A DNA stretch of 64,000 nucleotides, from assembly GCF_014529985.1 (NCBI RefSeq), contig NZ_JACVMU010000001.1, positions 62,001-126,000 on the forward strand. The letters run 5' to 3'. Below, piece after piece: positions 26,042 through 36,290 of the stretch. The DNA comes from Leucobacter sp. cx-42 (lineage in GTDB: Bacteria > Actinomycetota > Actinomycetes > Actinomycetales > Microbacteriaceae). The position numbers and the translations under genes were made by a program. Below the pieces are notes generated by a model that made no database searches, was not told the origin of the DNA, and saw only the letters and a program-made list of their open reading frames with translations. Position 1 is the first letter of the stretch, and each line of letters starts with the position of its first letter.

Positions 26042-26847
26042 TCGGCGGTACGCGCTGCGAGCGGGCCGCGACGCGTGTGGAAGACACTGGACTGCGCGAC
26101 CGGGCGGATCACAATGAGGTCCTGATTCACGTGGGGCGGCTGCTCGAAGGCGTTCACGAGCACTCGCGCGACATCTTCCGGCTGCAGCGGGGTGACGTCA
26201 ACGTACGGCTTCTCAGCTGCAACAGCGTCGCCGCGCAGCCGGTTCAGGGTGAACTCCTCCGTGTGCACGAGGCCGGGGGCCAGCTCCATGACGCGGATCG
26301 GCTCGCCAGCAAGCTCGTGCCGCAGCACCTCGGTGACGGCGTGCGCCGCATACTTCGCCGCGTTGTAGCCACCGCCACCGGGGTACGCGCTGTGACCAGC
26401 AGTCGAGGTGAGGTTCAGAATGGAGGCCCACCCGTGCCCGGCATCGACGCCGGTGGCCTCGGGATCCGCGTGCTCAGTCGCAGCGCGCAGGATCGGCAGC
26501 ATGGCGGCAGTCACCGTACGCAGGCCGATCACATTGACCTCAAACATTGCGCGCCAGTCATCGTTCGACGCGTCCTCAACGCGCTCCGTGCCGAGCGCAC
26601 CACCGGCATTGTTCACGAGCGCATTCGCGCCGCCAGTGCGGGCAACCTCAGCGGCCATCGCAGCAACCTGCGCCTCGTCTGTCACGTCACACACGATGAC
26701 GTGCGCGCCGGTCTCAGCTGCGAGCGCCTGCAGGCGGTCTGCACGGCGCGCGACCGCGACCGTTTCCCACCCCAGTTCGGCAAAGCGACGCACCGTTGCA
26801 GCGCCAATTCCTGAGCTTGCTCCTGTGACAACAACGCGATTGCGCAT
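26038..26847 (-). CDS. Short-chain dehydrogenase/reductase
   Basis: This 269-residue classical SDR has the NAD(P)-binding TGASSGIG motif at residues 8-15, the structural NNAG motif, a catalytic Ser in LTSTAGHS and the YNAAKYA active site. ARRADR after the second strand suggests NADP preference. An upstream ATG would add 16 residues, but GGAG precedes the ATG at 26847 and the Rossmann strand begins right after it. It is coupled to ung by a 4-bp overlap; no substrate is suggested by the context. It is related in form to YdfG/serine dehydrogenase-like SDRs, but I would not name it. Confidence 0.88.
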   Translation of the reverse strand: MRNRVVVTGASSGIGAATVRRFAELGWETVAVARRADRLQALAAETGAHVIVCDVTDEAQVAAMAAEVARTGGANALVNNAGGALGTERVEDASNDDWRAMFEVNVIGLRTVTAAMLPILRAATEHADPEATGVDAGHGWASILNLTSTAGHSAYPGGGGYNAAKYAAHAVTEVLRHELAGEPIRVMELAPGLVHTEEFTLNRLRGDAVAAEKPYVDVTPLQPEDVARVLVNAFEQPPHVNQDLIVIRPVAQSSVFHTRRGPLAARTAE

Positions 26848-26998
26848 GGGGACTCCATTCGTGCAAAACAGCACCCGGTCGGGATTCTGGCTCAAGGTTA
26901 CACTTCGTGTCGTATTGCGTTGCTGGTTGTGTGGGAACCTTTTAGTGTCTTACTCAGACCTACACCGCCCACATCTTTTCACTATCGGGGGATCCAAC

Positions 26999-28318
26999 AT
27001 GACTGAACCGACCGCCTGGAGCTTTGAGACCAAGCAGATCCACGCTGGCCAGCAGCCCGACCCAACGACGGGTTCGCGCGCGCTGCCGATTCACCAGACG
27101 ACCGCATTCGTGTTCGACAGCACCGAGCAGGCAGCAAACCGCTTCGCACTCGCTGAGTTCGGCCCGATCTACACGCGCATCACCAACCCCACGCAGGACG
27201 TTGCTGAGCAGCGCCTCGCAGCGCTCGAGGGTGGCACCGCAGCACTCCTGCTGTCGAGCGGCCAGGCAGCATCGACCTTCGCAGTACTGAACATCGCGAG
27301 CGCAGGCGACCACATCGTGTCGTCGGCTTCGATCTACGGTGGCACCTACAACCTCTTCAAGTACACCCTGGGCAAGCTCGGCATCGAGGTCACCTTCGTC
27401 GAGAACCAGGATGATCCCGCAGAGTGGCAGCGTGCCGTTCGCCCGAACACGAAGCTCTTCTTCGCTGAGTCGATCGCCAACCCCCGCACCAAGGTGCTCG
27501 ACATCCGCACTGTCGCAGACGTCGCACACGAAAACGGCGTGCCCCTCATCGTCGACAACACCGTCGCAAGCCCCTTCCTCGTGCGTCCGCTCGAGCACGG
27601 CGCTGACATCGTGCTCCACTCGGTCACGAAGTTCCTCGGCGGCCACGGCACCACCCTCGGTGGCGCAATCATCGACGGCGGCAAGTTCCCCTGGTCGCAG
27701 CACGTCGAGCGCTTCCCCGACCTCACCGAGCCCGACGCTTCGTACAACGGCGTCAGCTACACCGGTGCAGTCGGCGACGGCATCGCATACATCATCAAGG
27801 CACGCGTGCAGCTGCTCCGCGACCTCGGTTCGGCAATCGCGCCCCTCAGCGCATGGCAGCTCCTCCAGGGCGTCGAGACCCTTTCGCTGCGCATGGAGCG
27901 TCACACCCAGAACGCACAGGACACCGCAGAGTGGCTCGATTCGCACGCCGACGTTGCGACCGTCTACTACGCAGGCCTCCCCACCGATCCGAGCTACGCA
28001 GCAGCAAACACCTACGCACCCAAGGGCGTCGGCGCAGTGCTCTCGTTCGAACTCAAGGGCGGCGTTGAAGCTGGCAAGGCATTCGTGAACTCGCTCGAGC
28101 TCTTCAGCCACGTCGCAAACATCGGCGACGTTCGCTCGCTCGTCATTCACCCCGCATCGACGACCCACTCGCAGCTCACCCCCGAGCAGCAGCTGTCGGG
28201 CGGCGTGACCCCCGGCCTGATCCGTCTCTCGGTCGGCCTCGAGCACATCGACGACATCAAGGCAGACCTCGAGCAGGGCTTCGCAGCCGCTCGCGCGGTC
28301 GTCGCAAACAACGCGTAA
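26999..28318 (+). CDS. metY: O-acetylhomoserine sulfhydrylase
   Basis: This 439-residue PLP enzyme of the Cys/Met metabolism family makes homocysteine (or methionine) from O-acetylhomoserine and sulfide (or methanethiol). It starts with [23 protein letters not shown], the usual MetY opening, and contains the PLP-binding Lys in [16 protein letters not shown]. Its size fits MetY (about 430), not the shorter MetB/MetC (about 380). The open frame extends upstream, but ATG at 26999 follows GGGGGAT and begins the conserved sequence. metX follows on the same strand, separated by a hairpin. Codon use here is strongly biased to GCA for Ala, suggesting high expression. Confidence 0.95.
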   Translation: MTEPTAWSFETKQIHAGQQPDPTTGSRALPIHQTTAFVFDSTEQAANRFALAEFGPIYTRITNPTQDVAEQRLAALEGGTAALLLSSGQAASTFAVLNIASAGDHIVSSASIYGGTYNLFKYTLGKLGIEVTFVENQDDPAEWQRAVRPNTKLFFAESIANPRTKVLDIRTVADVAHENGVPLIVDNTVASPFLVRPLEHGADIVLHSVTKFLGGHGTTLGGAIIDGGKFPWSQHVERFPDLTEPDASYNGVSYTGAVGDGIAYIIKARVQLLRDLGSAIAPLSAWQLLQGVETLSLRMERHTQNAQDTAEWLDSHADVATVYYAGLPTDPSYAAANTYAPKGVGAVLSFELKGGVEAGKAFVNSLELFSHVANIGDVRSLVIHPASTTHSQLTPEQQLSGGVTPGLIRLSVGLEHIDDIKADLEQGFAAARAVVANNA

Positions 28319-28338
28319 CCTTCGACTACGCACGCACC

Positions 28339-28386
28339 ACGCGGGCGCTGCCTGAGCTCCATTTGGGGCCCGGGCAGCGCCCGCGT
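28339..28386 (+). terminator. Hairpin between metY and metX
   Basis: Perfect 14-bp arms (core GCGGGCGCTGCC / GGCAGCGCCCGC) enclose a loop of about 20 bases, 20 bp after metY. It is followed by CGTTGTGTG, so termination may be partial. Confidence 0.65.
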
Positions 28387-28485
28387 CGTTGTGTGTGGCG
28401 GGGCGCGCGGATCCGCCACCACTCCCCCCAGCCCGGTTCCGTAACATTGGCACGCGAATTTCGGAACCAGGCCACAATAGGGAGT

Positions 28486-29697
28486 ATGGACTGGCAGACA
28501 CCCGAGGATTCATTTCCCACCGACTTCATCACCGACGCGCAGTTGCGCGCGCTCATGGGTCGTCCGCCGATTTCCGGCGGCTGGCGGGACGGCGACCCGG
28601 TTGGCGATCGCCAGTTCCTGAACATTGGATCGCTCGATACGGAGGCCGGTGAACACATCCCCCACGTGCGCATCGCGTACGAAACTTTCGGCGAGCTCAA
28701 CGAGGCGCGAGACAACGCAATTCTCGTCTTCCACGCGCTCACCGGCGACAGCCACCTCGTTGGTCCGGCAAGCTCCGGACACGCAACGAGCGGCTGGTGG
28801 GAAGAGATCGTCGGCCCAGGCAAGCACCTCGACACCGACAAGTACTGCATCATCGCACCCAACGTGCTCGGCGGCTGTCAAGGATCGACCGGCCCGGGGT
28901 CACTCGCGGCCGACAACCGCGAATGGGGCGGCCGATTCCCCTACCTCACCATCCGGGACCAGGTGCACGCGGCGGCCCGCTTCACCGAAGCGCTCGGTGT
29001 TCCGAAATTTGCGGCAGTGATTGGCGGATCGATGGGTGGCATGCACGCCCTCGAGTGGGCCATCATGTACCCGGAACGCGCAGAGCGCCTCGCGGTGATC
29101 GCGTCACCGCCCGTCACCACGGCGGATCAGATCGGTCTGAACCTCGTACAGCTCGAAGCCATTCGTTCTGACCCCGCCTACCGCGGCGGCAACTACTACG
29201 ACGCTCCAGACGGCATCGGCCCGCACCACGGCCTCGCCACCGCACGTCGCCTCGCGCTACTCAACTACCGCAGTAACCGCGAGCTCGACGAGCGATTCGG
29301 CCGGTCGTGGCAGTCGGCGGTGAGCCCGCTCGGCAAGGGAGGCCGCTTCGCCGTCGAGTCGTATCTCGACTTCCACGGCAACAAATTCACCCGCCGCTTC
29401 GACGCAAACAGCTACCTCACACTCGTGCAGGCCATGAGTTCACACGACGTCGGTCGCGGGCGTGGTGGCGTGCGCGCTGCACTCACCACGATCACTGTTC
29501 CGACGCTCGTAATCGGCATCCCGAGCGACCGCTTGTTCACGCTCGACGGTCAAGACGAGATTGCGTTGCACGTGCCCGGCGCCCTCGACGGCGATCAGGC
29601 TGTGCGGCTGGAGTCGCCCTTCGGCCACGATGCGTTCTTGATCGAGTTCGAGTTCGTTGGCGCGCAGCTCACGCGGCTGCTCGGGGTTGCGGTGTAA
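28486..29697 (+). CDS. metX: Homoserine O-acetyltransferase
   Basis: This 403-residue alpha/beta-hydrolase-fold acyltransferase makes O-acetyl-L-homoserine from homoserine and acetyl-CoA, supplying MetY. The motif GGSMGGMHALEWA carries the nucleophilic Ser, the Asp of the triad is expected in IGIPSDRLFT, and the catalytic His is in FGHDAFLIE. The NVLGGCQGSTGP segment is characteristic of MetX. The start at 28486 has AGGGAG only one base before it, which is unusually close, but no other start gives a better site. It lies 167 bp after metY, with a hairpin between them. Confidence 0.95.
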   Translation: MDWQTPEDSFPTDFITDAQLRALMGRPPISGGWRDGDPVGDRQFLNIGSLDTEAGEHIPHVRIAYETFGELNEARDNAILVFHALTGDSHLVGPASSGHATSGWWEEIVGPGKHLDTDKYCIIAPNVLGGCQGSTGPGSLAADNREWGGRFPYLTIRDQVHAAARFTEALGVPKFAAVIGGSMGGMHALEWAIMYPERAERLAVIASPPVTTADQIGLNLVQLEAIRSDPAYRGGNYYDAPDGIGPHHGLATARRLALLNYRSNRELDERFGRSWQSAVSPLGKGGRFAVESYLDFHGNKFTRRFDANSYLTLVQAMSSHDVGRGRGGVRAALTTITVPTLVIGIPSDRLFTLDGQDEIALHVPGALDGDQAVRLESPFGHDAFLIEFEFVGAQLTRLLGVAV

Positions 29698-29722
29698 GCT
29701 CCTCAGTTCTTGAGCCAACCCC

Positions 29723-29805
29723 GCGAAAAGTTTCTTGCGCTCAGCCTGCGAAAAGTTTCTTACGCTCAGCCTGCGAAAAGTTTCTTACGCTCACCTCGCG
29801 AAAAG
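29723..29805. repeat. 25-bp tandem repeat, three units plus a partial fourth
   Basis: Units start at 29723, 29748 and 29773, each opening GCGAAAAGTTTCTT and continuing CGCTCA, and a truncated fourth (GCGAAAAG) begins at 29798. Units 1 and 2 differ by one base. The partial unit runs into the left arm of the hairpin at 29794-29881, so the array probably grew by duplication of the hairpin's arm. Confidence 0.85.
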
Positions 29806-29881
29806 AGGTGTTTCTACCGAGATAGGGTCTTTCATACGCATGAAAGTGGCTTTTTCGGGAGAAACACCCCTTTTCGCGGGG
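29794..29881. repeat. Long imperfect hairpin containing dispersed repeat copy 2
   Basis: Bases 29794-29820 pair with 29855-29881 over about 27 bp with three non-Watson-Crick positions; the arm core is CGCGAAAAG.GGTGTTTCT. The loop holds the near-palindrome TTTCATACGCATGAAA at 29830-29845. The segment 29810-29848 matches 2412-2450 at 33 of 39 bases. It lies between convergent metX and a DUF21 gene, so it can also act as a bidirectional terminator. Confidence 0.85.
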
Positions 29882-29910
29882 TTGACCCACTCCGCAAGTG
29901 GGGGCTGAGA

Positions 29911-30960
29911 CTACGCGTACTTCTGGCGACGCGTCGCGTCGTGCACCTCGCCGACGAGCTCTTCGATGACGTCCTCCAAGAAGACCACACCGAGGTCATC
30001 GGCAGTCGCCACGTCTTGCACGCGGGCCACGTGGATGCCGCTCGCCTGCATCTCAGCAAGGAGATCTTCAAGGTCCATCGATGCAGGAACCCGCATCATG
30101 TCACGAATACGCTTTGCGGGAATAGGGTCGTTGATACGCGAATCCTGGATGCGCACGAGGTCTTTGATGTGCACGTAGCCGTGCAGCGCACCGCTCTCGT
30201 CCGCAATCGGGTATCGAGAAAAGCCCTGCTTCACGACCGCAGCTTCAACATCGGCTGGCGTCGCGTCCATCGGCATCGTCACCAGCTCGGCACGGGGCAC
30301 CAAGACATCGCCCGCATGCTTCGCAGTGAACTCAAAGGCTGCAGACAGCGCCCCGCTCCGATCCTCAAGCACGCCTTCGCGGGTTGAGTGGCTCACGATG
30401 TTCGCGACTTCCTCGAGCGTGAACGTGCTGTTGGTCTCCGATTTCGGCTCAACCTTGAAAAGGCGCAGCACGCCGTTCGCAATCGCGTTCAATCCCGCAA
30501 TGAGCGGCTTGAACACCTTCGAGACGAGCACGAGCGGCGGAGCGAGCAGCAACACGGCCTTGTCAGGCATCGAGAACGCAGCGTTCTTCGGCACCATCTC
30601 GCCGAGCACGACGTGCAGGTACGACACGAGGGTGAGCGTCAGGATGAAGGCAACAACGTTTACCGTCGCCACCGACATGCCCGTCCAGGCGAGTGGCCCC
30701 TGCAACAAGTGGTGAATCGCCGGCTCAGACACGTTCAGAATAAGCAGCGAGCAGACCGTAATGCCGAGCTGACTCGTCGCGAGCATCAGCGTCGCATGTT
30801 CCATCGCGTAGAGCGCGGTGATGGCGCGCTTCGAGCCGGCCTCGGCCTTAGGCTCGATCTGTGAGCGGCGGGCTGAGATCACGGCGAATTCCGCGGCAAC
30901 AAAGAATGCGTTCGCAGCGAGCAGCACTACGAGCCACACAATTCCGGCCCAGTCGTTCAT
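29911..30960 (-). CDS. DUF21/CBS-domain membrane protein, short form (CNNM/HlyC family)
   Basis: This 349-residue protein has an N-terminal DUF21 transmembrane domain of about four helices (residues ~1-190) starting WAGIVWLVVLLAANAFFVAAEFAVISARRSQIE. A cytoplasmic CBS pair follows (about 205-335, including MPMDATPADVEAAVVKQGFSRYPIADESGALHGYVHIKDLV). The family is linked to divalent cation (Mg2+) efflux or homeostasis. The C-terminal CorC_HlyC domain present in its upstream partner is absent here. It overlaps that partner's stop by 4 bp (ATGA), so the two probably form a heteromer or are at least co-expressed. Confidence 0.9.
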   Translation of the reverse strand: MNDWAGIVWLVVLLAANAFFVAAEFAVISARRSQIEPKAEAGSKRAITALYAMEHATLMLATSQLGITVCSLLILNVSEPAIHHLLQGPLAWTGMSVATVNVVAFILTLTLVSYLHVVLGEMVPKNAAFSMPDKAVLLLAPPLVLVSKVFKPLIAGLNAIANGVLRLFKVEPKSETNSTFTLEEVANIVSHSTREGVLEDRSGALSAAFEFTAKHAGDVLVPRAELVTMPMDATPADVEAAVVKQGFSRYPIADESGALHGYVHIKDLVRIQDSRINDPIPAKRIRDMMRVPASMDLEDLLAEMQASGIHVARVQDVATADDLGVVFLEDVIEELVGEVHDATRRQKYA

Positions 30961-32306
30961 CGTCGTTCCTCCTCTCGCTCAGTCACCAGTTCGTCTTCAA
31001 ATTCCTTCGGCAGCGGGGCCGCGATGTAGCGAAGCCTCGCGATGCGGTGGCCTTCCATGCGTTCAACCCGAAGCGTTGCGCCGCTCGGCAGGTGTGCCTC
31101 GTCGCCGACTTCCGGGATCCGCCCCAGTTCCTGGAGCACCCAGCCAGCGGCCGTGTCGTACTCACCGTCGTCAGGGATTTCGATGCCGGTCTGTGCGAGA
31201 ACTTCGTCAGGACGCAGGTCGGCGGGGAAGGTCATTTCTTCGGCGGATCCGACAACGCCAGCCGATGCTCGGTCGTGTTCGTCGGCGACCTCGCCGATGA
31301 TCTCCTCGACAAGGTCCTCGAGGGTGACCAAGCCGGCGGTGCCACCGTATTCGTCAACGACAATGGCGGTCTGGTAACCCTGTTCACGAAGCTCGCCGAG
31401 CAGCTGGTCGAGACGCATGGTCTCGGGTACGCGCAGTTCGTCTTCAGCAAGTGCAGCAACCGGGACGTCGGCTCGCTTTTCGCGGGGAACGGCAACCGCC
31501 TGCTTCACGTGCACGATACCGACGACGTCATCGCGATCCTCGTCAATGACGGGGAAGCGAGAAAAACCGGTACGGCCAGACAGCTCAAGCACTGCGCTCG
31601 CGGGTTCGAGACGCTGAATGCTCTCCATTTTGAGTCGCGGAGTCATGACGTCTGCCGCGGTGAGCTCTGCAAATCGCAGGGTGCGGTCAAGCAGCGTCGC
31701 CGTGTCAGCTTCAAGCAGACCCGCGCTCGCTGAGTGGCGTACGAGTGACGATAGCTCTTCGGCGCTGCGGCTCCCACTCAACTCTTCGACTGGCTCGATG
31801 CCGACGGCACGTAGCAGCGCGTTCGCACTGCCGTTAAGCACGGCAATCGCCGGCCTGAACACGGCAGTAAATGCGCTCTGCAGCGGCACCACGAGTCGCG
31901 CGGTTGCCAGCGGCATTGCAATTGCAAAGTTCTTGGGAACGAGCTCGCCGATGATCATCGAGAAAATGGTCGCGATTGCGACGGAAACTGGCACGGTAAT
32001 GACGCTTTGGAAGGACGATGAAACGCCCATCGCAGTGAGCGGTACCTGCAGCAGCGTGCTGACCGCCGGCTCAAGCGTGTAACCAGCGAGCAGCGTGGTC
32101 AGCGTAATTCCGAGCTGAGCTGCAGACAGGTTTGTCGACGTATGCGCAAGCGCACGAATCACCCGGTCAAGGCCGGTCTCGCCTGCGTCTCTGCGCCGTT
32201 CGAGGTCGTGCCGATCAAGGCCAACCATCGCGAACTCGGCGGCGACGAACACGCCTGTGCCGAGGGTGAGGAGAATTCCGACGAGAAGGAGCCACCACTC
32301 GTTCAT
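30957..32306 (-). CDS. DUF21/CBS/CorC_HlyC membrane protein (CNNM/HlyC family)
   Basis: This 449-residue protein has the full family layout: DUF21 membrane domain (residues ~1-195, opening [29 protein letters not shown]), a CBS pair (about 215-340) with [21 protein letters not shown] and [24 protein letters not shown], then a CorC_HlyC domain to about residue 435. Related proteins export or regulate Mg2+/Co2+. The ATG at 32306 has GGGGGTGG before it and is preferred to a codon 12 bp upstream. It is the first of a two-gene leftward unit divergent from kgd. Confidence 0.92.
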   Translation of the reverse strand: MNEWWLLLVGILLTLGTGVFVAAEFAMVGLDRHDLERRRDAGETGLDRVIRALAHTSTNLSAAQLGITLTTLLAGYTLEPAVSTLLQVPLTAMGVSSSFQSVITVPVSVAIATIFSMIIGELVPKNFAIAMPLATARLVVPLQSAFTAVFRPAIAVLNGSANALLRAVGIEPVEELSGSRSAEELSSLVRHSASAGLLEADTATLLDRTLRFAELTAADVMTPRLKMESIQRLEPASAVLELSGRTGFSRFPVIDEDRDDVVGIVHVKQAVAVPREKRADVPVAALAEDELRVPETMRLDQLLGELREQGYQTAIVVDEYGGTAGLVTLEDLVEEIIGEVADEHDRASAGVVGSAEEMTFPADLRPDEVLAQTGIEIPDDGEYDTAAGWVLQELGRIPEVGDEAHLPSGATLRVERMEGHRIARLRYIAAPLPKEFEDELVTEREEERR

Positions 32307-32554
32307 CGCCACCCCCAATGGGGAAACTGATGCCGCGCAAATGCACGGCTACTACTCGGGGGGTCTGACGATCTTCGAGGGCCTGCGTCCATGATTCAAG
32401 AAACATTACCAGTCAGATCCTGAAAATAGATGGGTGTTTCCAAACTTTTTCCACCCCAAAACCCCGTAGGCTAGAGACGCGAAGGAGCGCCGTAGCTCCT
32501 TCTGTGGCATCAAAGACGCGCCCTGTTACGGGCGTGACATGAGAGGAAGTAGCT

Positions 32555-35500
32555 GTGGCTGAGCACACGAGCACGACTGATCACGACGGATCCGCCGAGG
32601 ACTTCGGCGCAAACGCTTGGCTTGTCGATGAGATGTACAAGAAGTTCATCGTCGACAAACACTCCGTAGATGCATCGTGGTGGCCGGTTCTTGAAGCATT
32701 GACCGCTGAGGAGAACGCGGCATCTGCTGCCGCGCCCGCAGCCGCCGCACCTCCCGCACCCGCGCCCACAGCTGCAGTTGTTCCCACAGCGACCACGCCG
32801 ATTCCGACGCAGCAGGCAACTCCAGCTCGCACGACGAACACGGCGCCTCGTCTGACCCCTATCCCGGCAGATGCCCCGCATCGCGGCGCGAGCGCCGCAG
32901 TGCCAGCCGAAACTGCTGAAGACTCGGCTCCCGTGACGACGCCGCTCCGCGGCATGTCTCGCACTCTCGCAAAGAACATGGACCAGAGCCTTTCGGTCCC
33001 GACTGCAACGAGCGTGCGTACGGTTCCCGCCAAGCTTCTGATTGACAACCGCATTGTCATCAACAATCACATGCGTCGCAGCCGCGGCGGCAAGGTGTCC
33101 TTCACACACCTGATTGGCTGGGCAATCATCCAGTCGCTCAAGAGCTTCCCCGCGCAGAACGTTGCGTACGGCGAGGTTGATGGCAAGCCTGCCGTTATCT
33201 CCCCAGCGCACATCGGTCTCGGCATCGCGATCGACGTTCCCCAGGCCAATGGCGACCGGGCGCTCCTTGTCCCGTCGATCAAGCGCGCAGAAACGCTCAC
33301 GTTCAACGCATTCCTTGATGCGTACGAAGACCTCGTGCAGCGCGCTCGCGGCGGCAAGCTTGGCGCCGCCGACTTCCAGGGCACGACGATCTCGCTCACC
33401 AACCCCGGTGGCATCGGTACCGTGCACTCGGTTCCCCGTCTCATGCCCGGCCAGGGCAGCATCATCGGTGCAGGCGCACTTGAGTACCCCGCTGAGTTCC
33501 AGGGATCCTCCCCCGAAATTCTGAACAACCTCGGCATTGGCAAGACCATCACGCTCACGAGCACCTATGACCACCGGGTCATCCAGGGCGCCGGTTCTGG
33601 TGAGTTCCTGAAACTCATCCATGAGCGTCTCACGGGCGGCCACGACTTCTACGAAGAGGTCTTCGCAGCGCTCCGTATTCCGTACAAGCCCGTGCAGTGG
33701 GGCCAGGACATCCACGTTGACATCTCCGGCGCAGTCGACAAGTCGGCACGCGTGCAGGAGCTCATCAACTCGTTCCGCGTTCGCGGCCACCTGATGGCTG
33801 ACACCGACCCGCTTGAGTACGTGCAGCGCACGCACCCCGACCTAGAAATCGAGTCGCACGGTCTGACCTTCTGGGACCTCGATCGCGAGTTCGTCACCGG
33901 CGGTATCGGTGGCAAGCGCTCGATGAAGCTCCGCGACATCCTGGGTGTGCTCCGTGATTCGTACTGCCGCAAGATCGGCGTCGAGTACATGCATATCCAG
34001 GATCCGGCTCAGCGCATGTGGATCCGCGAGCAGCTCGAGGTTCCCTACGCGAAGCCCGATCACGACGAGCAGATGCGTATCCTCGAGAAGCTCAACGAGG
34101 CTGAAGCTTTCGAGACCTTCCTCCAGACGAAGTATGTTGGCCAGAAGCGCTTCAGCCTTGAGGGTGGCGAATCGGTCATTCCGTTCCTCGATGCGATGCT
34201 CATTGACGCCGCAGAAGACGGGGTCGACAGCGTCGATATCGGCATGGCACACCGTGGCCGACTGAACGTGCTTTCGAATATTGCGGGCAAGACCTACGGT
34301 CAGATCTTCCGTGAGTTCGAGGGCGCACAGGCCTCGACCGGCTCTGGCGACGTGAAGTACCACCTCGGTACGACCGGTGTCTTCACCGCACCGAACGGCA
34401 CCCAGGTCCCGATCCACCTCGCTGCGAACCCCTCGCACCTCGAGACGGTCAACGGTGTTCTCGAAGGCATCGTCCGCGCGAAGCAGGACCTCAAGCCGAT
34501 TGGTTCGTTCACCACGCTCCCGATCCTCATTCACGGCGATGCCGCGATGGCGGGTCAGGGCGTGGTCTACGAGACTCTCCAGATGTCTCAGCTGCGCGGC
34601 TACCGCACCGGTGGCACGATCCACATCATCATCAACAACCAGGTGGGCTTCACCACGCTCCCGAGCGATTCTCGCTCGGCGGTGTACGCGTCAGACGTCG
34701 GAAAGGTTGTGCAGTCGCCAATCTTCCACGTCAACGGTGATGACCCCGAGTCGGTTGTTCGCGTTGCGCGTCTCGCATACGAGTTCCGTCAGCGCTTCCA
34801 CGTCGATGTCATCATCGACCTGGTGTGCTACCGCCGTCGCGGCCACAACGAGGGCGACGACCCCTCGATGACCCAGCCGCTCATGACCGACCTCATCGAG
34901 GCGAAGCGCTCGACGCGTCGTCTCTACACCGCAGGCCTTGTCGGCCGTGGTGACATCACTGAGGAAGAGTACGAGAAGGCGAAGCAAGACTTCCAGAACC
35001 GGCTCGAGCTTGCGTTCATGGAGACGCACGCTGCCCAGACCGGCTCGATTCCGATCATTGAGACCATCGTCCCCGAGACGAACCTCACGCCTGAGCCCGT
35101 CACTCCCCCGGTCGTGCTTGATACGGCCGTCGATCGTTCGATCATTGAGCGGATCGGTGACGCCCACATCAACCCGCCGCAGGGCTTCACCGTGCACAAG
35201 AAGCTGCAGCGCCTGCTGACGAAGCGTCACGAGATGAGCCGTAACGGCGGCATCGACTGGGGCTTCGGTGAGTTGCTCGCGCTCGGCTCGCTTCTCATCG
35301 AGGGCACCCCGGTGCGCTTCGCGGGTCAAGACGCACGACGCGGCACCTTCGCACAGCGTCATGCGGTCTTCCACGACCGTGCGAACGGCCAGGAATGGAT
35401 CCCACTGCTCAACCTCTCGGAAGAGCAGGCTCGCTTCTGGATCTACGACTCGCTCCTCTCGGAGTACGCAGCGCTCGCATACGAGTACGGCTATTCGCTC

Positions 35501-36283
35501 CAGCGCGAAGACGCACTCGTCGCATGGGAGGCGCAGTTCGGTGACTTCGTCAACGGCGCCCAGTCGGTGGTCGATGAGTTCATCTCGTCAGCTGAGCAGA
35601 AGTGGGGCCAGCGTTCGTCGGTCATCATGTTGCTCCCCCACGGGTTCGAGGGTCAGGGCCCTGACCACTCTTCAGGACGCATTGAGCGCTTCCTCCAGCT
35701 TTGCGCTGAGGACAACATGACGGTCTGCCACCCGTCGACGCCTGCGAACTACTTCCACCTGCTGCGTCGCCAGGCCTACGCTCGGCCCCGCAAGCCGCTC
35801 GTCGTCTTCACCCCGAAGTCGATGCTGCGCCTGCGTAACGCCACCTCGAGCGTTGAAGACTTCACGACCGGCGCTTTCCAGCCGGTGATCGATGATGCGC
35901 GGATCACCGATCCCGCAGCCGTCGAGCGCGTGGTCCTCACCTCGGGCAAGGTCACCTACGACATTCTCGGTGAGCTCGAGAAGCACCCCGATCCCCGCAT
36001 CGCGGTCGTACGCCTTGAGCAGTTCTTCCCGATTCCCGGGGCAGAGCTCTCGCAGATCCTCGCGAAGTACCCGAACGCTGAGCTGGTGTGGGTACAGGAC
36101 GAGCCTCAGAACCAGGGCGCGTGGCCGTTCATTGCACAGTGGTACCCCCGCCACATCACGGATCAGCGTTCGTTCTCGGTTGTGTCACGCCGCGCTTCGG
36201 CCGCGCCGTCAACCGGCTCGGCAAAGATCCACGCGCTTGAGCAGGCTCAGATCATCGAGCAAGCTACGCGCTTCGAGGATTGA
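32555..36283 (+). CDS. kgd: 2-oxoglutarate dehydrogenase, fused E2-catalytic/E1 (Kgd/OdhA/SucA type)
   Basis: This 1242-residue TCA-cycle enzyme begins with GTG (GAGGAAG is the ribosome binding site). A short E1-like N-terminal segment (DFGANAWLVDEMYKKF) is followed by a Pro/Ala linker (residues ~50-115). Next is a succinyltransferase (E2) catalytic domain (about 120-360) with the active-site YDHRVIQGAGSGEF motif. The E1 decarboxylase part follows (about 375-1242), with the ThDP motif GDAAMAGQGVVYETLQMSQ...NNQVGFTT near 660-690 and the acetyl-CoA/transketolase C-terminal domains. It lacks a lipoyl domain, as in corynebacterial OdhA and mycobacterial Kgd. It decarboxylates 2-oxoglutarate and transfers succinyl to an E2p-bound lipoyl group. 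A GntR gene starts 7 bp after its stop. Confidence 0.97.
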   Translation: MAEHTSTTDHDGSAEDFGANAWLVDEMYKKFIVDKHSVDASWWPVLEALTAEENAASAAAPAAAAPPAPAPTAAVVPTATTPIPTQQATPARTTNTAPRLTPIPADAPHRGASAAVPAETAEDSAPVTTPLRGMSRTLAKNMDQSLSVPTATSVRTVPAKLLIDNRIVINNHMRRSRGGKVSFTHLIGWAIIQSLKSFPAQNVAYGEVDGKPAVISPAHIGLGIAIDVPQANGDRALLVPSIKRAETLTFNAFLDAYEDLVQRARGGKLGAADFQGTTISLTNPGGIGTVHSVPRLMPGQGSIIGAGALEYPAEFQGSSPEILNNLGIGKTITLTSTYDHRVIQGAGSGEFLKLIHERLTGGHDFYEEVFAALRIPYKPVQWGQDIHVDISGAVDKSARVQELINSFRVRGHLMADTDPLEYVQRTHPDLEIESHGLTFWDLDREFVTGGIGGKRSMKLRDILGVLRDSYCRKIGVEYMHIQDPAQRMWIREQLEVPYAKPDHDEQMRILEKLNEAEAFETFLQTKYVGQKRFSLEGGESVIPFLDAMLIDAAEDGVDSVDIGMAHRGRLNVLSNIAGKTYGQIFREFEGAQASTGSGDVKYHLGTTGVFTAPNGTQVPIHLAANPSHLETVNGVLEGIVRAKQDLKPIGSFTTLPILIHGDAAMAGQGVVYETLQMSQLRGYRTGGTIHIIINNQVGFTTLPSDSRSAVYASDVGKVVQSPIFHVNGDDPESVVRVARLAYEFRQRFHVDVIIDLVCYRRRGHNEGDDPSMTQPLMTDLIEAKRSTRRLYTAGLVGRGDITEEEYEKAKQDFQNRLELAFMETHAAQTGSIPIIETIVPETNLTPEPVTPPVVLDTAVDRSIIERIGDAHINPPQGFTVHKKLQRLLTKRHEMSRNGGIDWGFGELLALGSLLIEGTPVRFAGQDARRGTFAQRHAVFHDRANGQEWIPLLNLSEEQARFWIYDSLLSEYAALAYEYGYSLQREDALVAWEAQFGDFVNGAQSVVDEFISSAEQKWGQRSSVIMLLPHGFEGQGPDHSSGRIERFLQLCAEDNMTVCHPSTPANYFHLLRRQAYARPRKPLVVFTPKSMLRLRNATSSVEDFTTGAFQPVIDDARITDPAAVERVVLTSGKVTYDILGELEKHPDPRIAVVRLEQFFPIPGAELSQILAKYPNAELVWVQDEPQNQGAWPFIAQWYPRHITDQRSFSVVSRRASAAPSTGSAKIHALEQAQIIEQATRFED

Positions 36284-36290
36284 TTCTCAG

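Noticed and set aside
26960-28513. 517-residue open frame on the minus strand
   Set aside because: It is antisense to metY, which has all catalytic motifs. The antisense product is Cys/Glu/Val-rich with no domain.
29723-29805. Possible CRISPR array
   Set aside because: The 25-bp units follow each other without spacers, and no cas gene is near. It is a simple tandem repeat.
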